NCBI GenBank assembly: GCA_015069045.1
Contig: SVJJ01000005.1
Coordinates: forward strand, 1-64,000
Source: Oscillospiraceae bacterium
Lineage (GTDB): Bacteria; Bacillota; Clostridia; UBA1381; UBA9506
Direction: 5' to 3'
DNA: 64,000 nt
In this document: positions 1 through 6,818 of the stretch, one piece after another
Position numbering within the stretch: the stretch's first letter is position 1
Layout: the number at the start of each line of letters is the position of its first letter
Notes under the pieces: generated by a model
The model's database searches: none
Told to the model about the DNA's origin: nothing
Seen by the model: the letters and a program-made list of their open reading frames with translations, nothing else
Program-made: the position numbers and the translations under genes

Positions 1-1
1 T

Positions 2-91
2 ATTCTGTTTGGGTATTCAGCTTTTATTAAAGATTTATCAGAAGAACAAAAGGGCAGAGAGGATGCCGAAGATGAAGAATTAGATTTGTAA
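2..91 (+). CDS. 3' end of a truncated hypothetical protein (ILFGYSAFIKDLSEEQKGREDAEDEELDL*)
   Basis: Open frame from window edge to TAA at 89-91; acidic C-terminus; no family recognised. Confidence 0.4.
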   Translation: MLFGYSAFIKDLSEEQKGREDAEDEELDL

Positions 92-132
92 ATTATGGCG
101 AAAAATTTATCAAATGATTGTGAAATGATGAA

Positions 133-369
133 ATGTTTATAGAATATGGAGATGTTGATTTATCAATAGACTATTTTAATACAAATTGGTGGCATATTTC
201 AACCCTTGATATAGAATTTGATATTGTCAAGGAAAACGGCGAATGGTATGTTCTTTGTGATGCTAAATTAAAAGAGCCAACCGAAGACTTTAAAATAGTG
301 ACTTCCAATAAGTCAAGAAAAATAAAGTTAGATGAAATTAAAAATTCAGTGTTGTTTATTGGACCATGA
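133..369 (+). CDS. hypothetical protein, 78 aa
   Basis: ORF only; aromatic/acidic composition; no recognised family. Confidence 0.35.
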   Translation: MFIEYGDVDLSIDYFNTNWWHISTLDIEFDIVKENGEWYVLCDAKLKEPTEDFKIVTSNKSRKIKLDEIKNSVLFIGP

Positions 370-429
370 TTTTTTACTCCTATATCAATACGAAAAAGTT
401 TTGCATCTAAACCTTATGTGTCGCAATTA

Positions 430-649
430 CGGTGCACAGCACCGCAGCGATATGAATTCTTGCGAATTCTCGATATGTGCTTCGCACTCGATATGCCTGA
501 CGGCTCGATATGTTGCTGACGCAACGAGAATTCATATTATATCGAGTTTGACCGAAGGGAAAACATATCGATTTTACGAAGTAAAAATATCGAGCAAACT
601 TTAGTTTGCATATCGACAAAAATTTTGTCCCTAACTTGACAAAATCATA
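430..649. repeat. Array of short, non-identical hairpins joined by TCGATAT/ATATCGA linkers, ending in a TTTTGTC-CCTAACTT-GACAAAA hairpin
   Basis: Stems read directly: CGGTGC/GCACCG 430-444, GAATTC/GAATTC 454-469, GTGC/GCAC 477-487, GCC/GGC 495-504, GTTGC/GCAAC 512-525, TTTTAC/GTAAAA 572-586, GCAAAC/GTTTGC 594-609, TTTTGTC/GACAAAA 623-644; linkers at 470-476, 488-494, 505-511, 610-616. Confidence 0.8.
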
Positions 650-663
650 AAAACATGAGTGGC

Positions 664-703
664 AATTAAAACGCCCTTCCATATCAGGAAGGGCGTTTTA
701 ATT
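664..703 (-). terminator. Rho-independent terminator of the GntR gene (possibly bidirectional)
   Basis: Perfect 17-bp stem aattaaaacgcccttcc / ggaagggcgttttaatt with loop atatca. Confidence 0.8.
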
Positions 704-726
704 ATCTTTGAACTGCACACAAAAAC

Positions 727-1410
727 CTAATCTCTGTATGCAGCATAATCAGTCGTGAGGTGCTTAAGCATTAAATCTTTTGCAAGGTTTTCGTCCTGTG
801 CTATGATTGCATTTAAAATTTCATGGTGGATGGCAATATCACGTTTATAGACATCAGAGGTCAGAAAATCGCGTTCACGCATTTTTAAAAGCTGCAGAGA
901 AATAGAGTCGTGCAGTTGCGCCATCACACGATTTTTTCCTGCAGAAATCAGTGCCAGATGGAATCGATATCCATAGTGGAGAAGCTGTTCTTTGTTTTCG
1001 GAGGACTCCATACTGTGAATTGCTTCCTGCATTTTTTTAATATCTTCATTCGTTCTGCGGCCGGCGGCAAGAGCAGCAGCGGCGGGCTCTAAAATGCAAC
1101 GGATTTCAATCAGTTCAGAAAGGGCGTTTTCATCTAAAATCAGTTCGCCTAAGCCTGCGTGAGAAATAGCTATCATAGCATTTTCTGATACAAAGGTACC
1201 GCGACCGGCAGTTGAAGTTAAAATGCCGGACATTTGCAAGCTTTTAATCGCTTCACGAACAGAACTTCTGCCAACCTGAAACATTGCGGCAAGGTCAGTC
1301 TCCGTCGGCAGATGACTCCCTTCGCTAAAGGTGTGATTGCGTATTAAAAGAACAATCTGGTCAGCGACAGATTCATATTTTTGCTTCGTTACAATAGGTG
1401 TTACTTCCAA
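727..1410 (-). CDS. FadR-subfamily GntR transcriptional regulator (wHTH + FCD domain)
   Basis: LPTETDLAAMFQVGRSSVREAIKSL wHTH and FCD-type C-terminus. TTG start at 1410 preferred because the ORF-track ATG (1428) overlaps the SD (AAAGGAGTG). Confidence 0.85.
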   Translation of the reverse strand: MEVTPIVTKQKYESVADQIVLLIRNHTFSEGSHLPTETDLAAMFQVGRSSVREAIKSLQMSGILTSTAGRGTFVSENAMIAISHAGLGELILDENALSELIEIRCILEPAAAALAAGRRTNEDIKKMQEAIHSMESSENKEQLLHYGYRFHLALISAGKNRVMAQLHDSISLQLLKMRERDFLTSDVYKRDIAIHHEILNAIIAQDENLAKDLMLKHLTTDYAAYRD

Positions 1411-1502
1411 GAATAACACTCCTTTCATATATTACATATTATATCAATTTTTTTTTTGGATTGTAAAGAGATTTTGAGTCAGAGAAAAAGTAAAAAAGAA
1501 CA

Positions 1503-1531
1503 TTGCAATTTGTCAGACAATATGATAATAT
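1503..1531 (+). promoter_or_regulatory. Sigma-A-type promoter with embedded GntR/FadR-type operator TTGTCAGACAA (1510-1520)
   Basis: TTGCAA (1503-1508), 17-bp spacer, TAATAT (1526-1531) with extended TG; palindrome TTGTC-A-GACAA in spacer. Confidence 0.65.
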
Positions 1532-1559
1532 GATAATATAAAATATGGAGGTGTTAATT

Positions 1560-2546
1560 TTGGACAAAAAAACAGTTGTTTTAACAAATGAAATGGTAAA
1601 AAAATATGTTTCCATTGATGATGTGATTGAGTGCGTTGAAAATGTGTGGAAGTGGTATGGCGAGAAGCAGGTTATTATGCCGCCGAAAATCACAACCGAT
1701 ATGAGTAGTCTTGGTGTTAAGGGATGGTTTAATTCTATGCCGTCATACATCGGTCCTTTGGATTCTGCCGGTATTAAAGTTGTTGGCGGTTATGATGATA
1801 ACCCCAAAAAGGGATTGCCCTTTATTCGCTCAAATATTTTGGTGACAGACCCTCATGACGGCTTTTTAAAGGCTTTGGTTTGCGGTGACTGGATTTCTGA
1901 CGCAAGAACCGGCGCACAGCCTGCAATTGCTATGAAATATCTGGCTGCAAAAAGTGATATTATCACTGTTCTCGGTGCCGGTCGTCAGGCTTTTTATGCA
2001 GTGACCTGCATCAGCCGTGTACATAAAATCAAGGAACTGCGTATTTGTGATATTTCCAAAGAAGCGCGTGAAAAGTTTGCTTCTTACTTCCCAGATGCTG
2101 ATTTTAAAATCACACCTTATGAAAGTAATGAAGAAGCCTGCAGAGAATCTGATGTGATTATTACCTTGACAACAGCCAATGCTGTTTTGGTTGAAGAACC
2201 CTGGTGTAAACCGGGATGCCTTGTGCTGACGATGGGCTCATTTCAGGAAGTATCTGATGATATTGCCAGAAAGTTTGACAAGCTCTACCTTGACCATATC
2301 GCTCAGGGCTTGCATCGTGGTCAGTTCCTGCCTATGGCACACAGAGGCGAAATTACAGAAGATGATTTTGCAGCGGAGGTTCCTGATATTGTTGCAGGTA
2401 AAAAACCGGGTAGAACCGATGACAAAGAGCGCTTAATGTGCGAACTTGTGGGAATGGGAAGCCCTGATTTGTGTGTAGCAACACTGGCTTATAACCGGGC
2501 GATGGAATCCGGCGAAGCTATGACCGAAATTGATATGATGGGTTAA
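1560..2546 (+). CDS. ornithine cyclodeaminase / mu-crystallin family protein
   Basis: GWFNSMPSYIG, GDWISDARTGAQPAIAMKYLA, TVLGAGRQA motifs; TTG start at 1560 after SD GGAGGTG (track start 1545). Confidence 0.88.
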   Translation: MDKKTVVLTNEMVKKYVSIDDVIECVENVWKWYGEKQVIMPPKITTDMSSLGVKGWFNSMPSYIGPLDSAGIKVVGGYDDNPKKGLPFIRSNILVTDPHDGFLKALVCGDWISDARTGAQPAIAMKYLAAKSDIITVLGAGRQAFYAVTCISRVHKIKELRICDISKEAREKFASYFPDADFKITPYESNEEACRESDVIITLTTANAVLVEEPWCKPGCLVLTMGSFQEVSDDIARKFDKLYLDHIAQGLHRGQFLPMAHRGEITEDDFAAEVPDIVAGKKPGRTDDKERLMCELVGMGSPDLCVATLAYNRAMESGEAMTEIDMMG

Positions 2547-2550
2547 CGAT

Positions 2551-2584
2551 AAAAGACCTGACAGCTTTAGCTGTCAGGTCTTTT
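2551..2584 (+). terminator. Rho-independent terminator
   Basis: aaaagacctgacagc-ttta-gctgtcaggtctttt. Confidence 0.85.
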
Positions 2585-2618
2585 GCTGTCATTGACCAAT
2601 TTGGAAAAATATATTATA

Positions 2619-2754
2619 ATTGACACATATAGAATTTTATTTCATAAAATTCTTAGAGCTGCCGCTCTTATGTGCTCTTTCGAGCACTGTGCCAATTGAC
2701 GGCGTCGTAAAAATGCCCTTGCAAGCAAGCATTTTTACTCCTGGTAAAATTGAC
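2619..2754. repeat. Second array of non-identical hairpins, flanked/separated by ATTGAC
   Basis: Stems AGAATTTTAT/ATAAAATTCT 2631-2653, AGAGC/GCTCT 2655-2668, GTGCTC/GAGCAC 2672-2687, GTAAAAATGC/GCATTTTTAC 2707-2738; ATTGAC at 2591, 2619, 2695, 2749. Confidence 0.72.
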
Positions 2755-2852
2755 AATCTAAATTATGTACTGTTTTTAAAGTATGATATACAAGGGATAA
2801 AAAGTCTTGTCGCAAGTGAAATTATGTAAATGAGACTGAAAGGAGAGGTTTT

Positions 2853-3437
2853 ATGACTAAAACTAAAAAGATTATAATAGGATTGTTAATTGCAGTTGTT
2901 TCTGTTTTAGCAGTTTTTAAAGTATTATCTGTTTTAGAATTGTTTAGTTTGTTTGTAGAACAGAAACCTCCTCAAATTACAGAGGGTGAATTTCCTTTTG
3001 TTGTTGAATATGAAATTGCTGGCGAAAGATACATAATTGAAGATACGGTTGTGTGCTCATTTGACGGATATGACCATTCGGCATGGTTTGCTAAGCCAAG
3101 AACATGAAATGAGCATTTGAAAAGCGGAGACGAAGACAAACGAATTATTTTACACGAAGAAAATAATTATTCCGTACTAACACCAGGAAGATTAAACGAA
3201 CAATCAAGAGTTGTTTTGAATTATGGTAGTGGAGCATATTATATGGGTGACAAAACCAACTCAAGAAGTATGATATATGCTAAGCCGTTTTTCTATTATT
3301 CTGAAAGATATAAAACTGATGAAAAAACAACATATAATACAGGGGAAAAGCTTTCTGAGAAAGAACTGGAAAAACACTTTGGTATTAGGATAATAAGATT
3401 TGAATTTAGTAAACCGATAAAGAATAAATTTAAATAA
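2853..3437 (+). pseudogene. membrane-anchored hypothetical protein interrupted by an in-frame TGA (3105-3107)
   Basis: ORFs 2853-3107 and 3117-3437 are in the same frame; protein reads ...HSAWFAKPRT*NEHLKSGDEDKR... continuously; SD aaaggagagg upstream of 2853. Confidence 0.72.
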
Positions 3438-3440
3438 TTT

Positions 3441-3467
3441 TTTTGTCCCTAACTTGACAAAATCATA
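3441..3467. repeat. Second exact copy of the 27-bp hairpin sequence TTTTGTCCCTAACTTGACAAAATCATA
   Basis: Identical to 623-649. Confidence 0.85.
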
Positions 3468-3481
3468 TAATGAATTAATAT
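3454..3481 (+). promoter_or_regulatory. Putative promoter using the TTGACA inside the 27-bp repeat
   Basis: TTGACA 3454-3459, 16-bp spacer, TAATAT 3476-3481, upstream of the TRIC gene. Confidence 0.5.
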
Positions 3482-3510
3482 TGCAAATTGTTACAAGGAG
3501 TTATATCATC

Positions 3511-4167
3511 ATGAATGAAATAGTTAAAGCGATGGAAATAATAGGAACAATTGCCTTCGCGGTATCCGGTTCAATTGTTGCAATTGATGCATGTCTAGAT
3601 ATATTTGGTGTTGTGTTTGTTGGATGTATTACAGCAGTTGGAGGAGGAATTGTAAGAGACCTTTTGCTTGGCATAAACCCACCATCAATTTTTAACAATT
3701 TCTCTATTTTTTTAATCGCGATGATTACATGTATTTTGGTTTTTATAATTGCGTACATAAACAGAAAAAGATTTGATCTTTTTAAAGAAAAAATAGAATA
3801 TATCAATAATTTTTTTGATGCTATTGGATTGGCGGCATTTACTATCATTGGTTCAGAAGTTGGTTTTATACACGGTTTTGCAAATAATTATTTTATAATT
3901 ATAGTAATTGGTATGATTACAGGCGTAGGTGGCGGTATTTTCCGTGATGTACTGATTGACAGAACGCCATATGTATTTAAAAAATATGTTTATGCAGTGC
4001 CTACGATATTAGGAAGTTTGCTGTATTTTATAATGAGAATATATATTGAAAATATCGTATTGACTTCCATGTTACCGATGATTTTAATAATTATTATACG
4101 CTTTTTGGCAACTAAATATCGTTGGAGTTTGCCGAAAATACATATTGATAATAATGTAGAGAAATAA
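3511..4167 (+). CDS. trimeric intracellular cation (TRIC) channel family / UPF0126 membrane protein
   Basis: AFAVSGSIVAIDACLDIFGVVFVGCITAVGGGIVRDLLLG and a second GVGGGIFRDVL repeat; SD aaggag before ATG 3511. Confidence 0.88.
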   Translation: MNEIVKAMEIIGTIAFAVSGSIVAIDACLDIFGVVFVGCITAVGGGIVRDLLLGINPPSIFNNFSIFLIAMITCILVFIIAYINRKRFDLFKEKIEYINNFFDAIGLAAFTIIGSEVGFIHGFANNYFIIIVIGMITGVGGGIFRDVLIDRTPYVFKKYVYAVPTILGSLLYFIMRIYIENIVLTSMLPMILIIIIRFLATKYRWSLPKIHIDNNVEK

Positions 4168-4272
4168 ACTTGCATTTAAATCACCCATAGATTATAATAA
4201 TAATATATGGTTATATAATTTTTTGTATGTTGTATTGCGAAAAGGTGTTTCAAATCAATAAAACTGCTTACT

Positions 4273-4965
4273 GTGAGTATAGTTATGAAGTGGAGTGATT
4301 ATGTGGTTGACTTACATACACACGCACTACCCCAAATTGACGATGGAGCACAAAGTGTTGAGGAAAGTGTTTGCATGCTTTTAGACAACATAAAACAAGG
4401 TGTTACGACGTGCGTTTTAACACCGCATTGTCATGTTATTAATTCACAGCAAATTCATGATTTTATTCAAAAAAGAGAAAAACATTTTGAAATGCTGACG
4501 GACCATTTTCGTGATTCTCGTATTAGGCTTTTGTTGGGTGGAGAAGTTTATTTAGATCGTGATATTAGTCAATATGATGGTGTAGAGCAATTATGTATAA
4601 CCGGTACGAACTATATGTTGGTCGAATTACCCTATCATAATAATCCGGATAGTGTTTCAGAGTGGATATATTCCTTAAATTTACTTAATATAACTGTTAT
4701 TCTAGCCCACATAGAGCGATATAATAATTGGCGAGAAATTATGAAATCCATATCTGAGTTGGATGTAATTTTCCAACTTAACTCAGCACTATTTTTAAGT
4801 TTTATGGGTCGGCGTTTGGCTAAAAAGATTCTATCACAACATACGCGCTTTGTTGTTTCAAGCGATATGCATAATATGGACAAACGAAAATCTACCATGA
4901 GTAAAGCTTTTCAAATTATTCAAAAAAAATTTAGTGATAATGAGATGTTTATGTTAACACTTTGA
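4273..4965 (+). CDS. CpsB/CapC-type tyrosine-protein phosphatase (PHP fold)
   Basis: VDLHTHALPQIDDGAQS, LTPHCH, ILAHIERY, SDMHN metal-binding motifs; start may be 4285. Confidence 0.85.
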   Translation: MSIVMKWSDYVVDLHTHALPQIDDGAQSVEESVCMLLDNIKQGVTTCVLTPHCHVINSQQIHDFIQKREKHFEMLTDHFRDSRIRLLLGGEVYLDRDISQYDGVEQLCITGTNYMLVELPYHNNPDSVSEWIYSLNLLNITVILAHIERYNNWREIMKSISELDVIFQLNSALFLSFMGRRLAKKILSQHTRFVVSSDMHNMDKRKSTMSKAFQIIQKKFSDNEMFMLTL

Positions 4966-4993
4966 AGAAAATTTTTTAAGAAAGGGAATACAG

Positions 4994-5611
4994 ATGGCTA
5001 AACGAGGTAATCGTGAACAAGAAATTCTAGATTTTATCAATGAACAAGTCAGAAAAAAGGGATATCCGCCCTCCATTCGCGAAATTTGTATGGCGGTTGG
5101 CTTACAATCTCCCTCGACGGTTCATACATATCTAAAAAAATTAGAGGCTAAAGGTCTTTTGGTTAAAGATGGCTCAAAGACACGTGCCATTCGATTAATT
5201 GAAACAGATGCAGAACGGATTGCAGAGCCAATTAGCGAATATTTATCAGTGCCTGTTATTGGCAATGTGGCAGCTGGTGCGCCTATTTTAGCAGAAGAAA
5301 ATGTAATGGACACATTCCCAATGCCTATGATGTTTGCCCATAACAAGAACGTTTTTATGCTGAAAGTTAAAGGTGACAGCATGATTAATGTCGGCATTTT
5401 AAGCGGTGATTATGTGATTGTAGAACAACAAGAAACTGCGCGAAATGGTGATATTGTTGTCGCTTTATTAGACGATTCTGCCACAGTTAAAACTTTTTAC
5501 CAGGAGAAGGATTATATTCGTCTTCAGCCTGAAAATGATGCATTATCGCCAATTTTAGTCCAAGATGTAAGAATTTTAGGCAAGGTTACTGGTGTATTTA
5601 GAATATATTAG
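4994..5611 (+). CDS. lexA: LexA repressor
   Basis: N-terminal wHTH, A-G cleavage context (GNVAAGAP), catalytic Ser (KGDSM) and Lys (ATVKTF). Confidence 0.95.
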   Translation: MAKRGNREQEILDFINEQVRKKGYPPSIREICMAVGLQSPSTVHTYLKKLEAKGLLVKDGSKTRAIRLIETDAERIAEPISEYLSVPVIGNVAAGAPILAEENVMDTFPMPMMFAHNKNVFMLKVKGDSMINVGILSGDYVIVEQQETARNGDIVVALLDDSATVKTFYQEKDYIRLQPENDALSPILVQDVRILGKVTGVFRIY

Positions 5612-5621
5612 GAGACATACA

Positions 5622-6797
5622 ATGGAGATTATTAAACAGATTGCAGAGGAAATTTTTGAAGAAATTAAGGAAGTACGGCGTCATTTACACAGTCAGCCGG
5701 AAGTAAGCTTTTGTGAATATAAAACATCGGATTATATTTGCGCATACTTAGATCGTTTAGGCATTCCCTATCAAAGGGATATTGCAAAAACAGGGGTTGT
5801 GGGTTTACTTATGACGAATGAAAAGGCGAAAACCCTGTTAATACGTGCTGATATGGATGCGCTTCCTATACAAGAGGTTTCAGAATGCACATTTAAATCT
5901 GAAAATGATGGTGTTATGCACGCCTGCGGCCACGATGCTCACATGGCTGTTTTATTGGGAACGGCCACAATTTTAAGTCGATTAAAAGATAAACTTGCTT
6001 GTAATGTAAAGTTTGTTTTTCAGCCGGCGGAAGAAACCGAGGGCGGTGCTGAGCCTATGATTGCTGCCGGCATTTTAGAAAACCCTCATGTAGATGGGGC
6101 TGTAGGTGGCCATGTAATGAATCATGTGCCTGCAGGGAAGATATTAGTTAAATATGGTGAGATGATGGCCTCACCTGATGATTTTGTAGTGACAATCCAT
6201 GGAAGAGGTGGCCATGGCGCCTTGCCTCACGAATGTGTTGACCCCATTGCAATTGGCGTTCAAATATTAAATGCTTGGAATGCTTTATCTGCCCGCTACA
6301 CTAACCCATTAGAAAAGCATTTAATTTCTGTCAACATTTTTCAAGCCGGCACCAGCTACAATGTAATTCCGGATGAGGCGTATATTAGCGGTACCGTTCG
6401 TGTTTTTGATGAAAACATCCGTCAAAAACTTGCGATACGCATGGAGGAGATTGCCAATAATTTATCGGAAACCTTTGGTGCAACCTGTGATTTTACATAT
6501 AATTTTCGGTATCCGCCTCTTGTTAATGATAAGAATATGACAGATGCTGTTAAACAAAGTGCAGAGCATATTTTAGGTGCTGCAAATGTTATAGAGGGCA
6601 CTACGCCTTCCATGGTTGGAGAAGATTTTTCCTATTTTGGACGTCATGTTCCGGCAACGTTTATAAATTTTGGTTCGGGAAATGAAACCATGGGAATAAC
6701 GATGCCGCTGCACAGTGCAAATTTTTTGATTGACGAGACCTGTTTAAAGACAGGCATGATGGTTATGAGTCAGTTTGCAATGGATTTTGGCAGATAA
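5622..6797 (+). CDS. M20 family metallopeptidase / amidohydrolase
   Basis: RRHLHSQPEVSF, RADMDALP, HACGHDAHMA, QPAEE motifs; ATG 5622 follows SD ggag. Confidence 0.92.
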   Translation: MEIIKQIAEEIFEEIKEVRRHLHSQPEVSFCEYKTSDYICAYLDRLGIPYQRDIAKTGVVGLLMTNEKAKTLLIRADMDALPIQEVSECTFKSENDGVMHACGHDAHMAVLLGTATILSRLKDKLACNVKFVFQPAEETEGGAEPMIAAGILENPHVDGAVGGHVMNHVPAGKILVKYGEMMASPDDFVVTIHGRGGHGALPHECVDPIAIGVQILNAWNALSARYTNPLEKHLISVNIFQAGTSYNVIPDEAYISGTVRVFDENIRQKLAIRMEEIANNLSETFGATCDFTYNFRYPPLVNDKNMTDAVKQSAEHILGAANVIEGTTPSMVGEDFSYFGRHVPATFINFGSGNETMGITMPLHSANFLIDETCLKTGMMVMSQFAMDFGR

Positions 6798-6818
6798 GAG
6801 AAAGGGAAAAAGGAGAAC

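Noticed and set aside
430-649. CRISPR array
   Set aside because: Constant parts are only about 7 bp and inserts are self-complementary hairpins, not unique spacers; no cas genes.
332-682. ORFs 332..604 (+) and 407..682 (-)
   Set aside because: Both run through the hairpin array; the open frames result from inverted-repeat structure, with no SD or protein-like composition.
2620-2829. ORF 2620..2829 (+)
   Set aside because: Covers the second hairpin array; no SD and no family resemblance.
3105-3107. TGA as sense codon or selenocysteine
   Set aside because: TGA is used as a normal stop elsewhere in the window; no SECIS-like hairpin seen directly after; a nonsense mutation is simpler.
3441-3467. 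27-bp repeat copy 2 as a terminator for the interrupted gene
   Set aside because: The T-tract precedes rather than follows the hairpin on the + strand, so it does not fit a Rho-independent terminator.
4930-4993. LexA box upstream of lexA
   Set aside because: I looked for GAAC-N4-GTTC-type sites upstream of lexA and found none.
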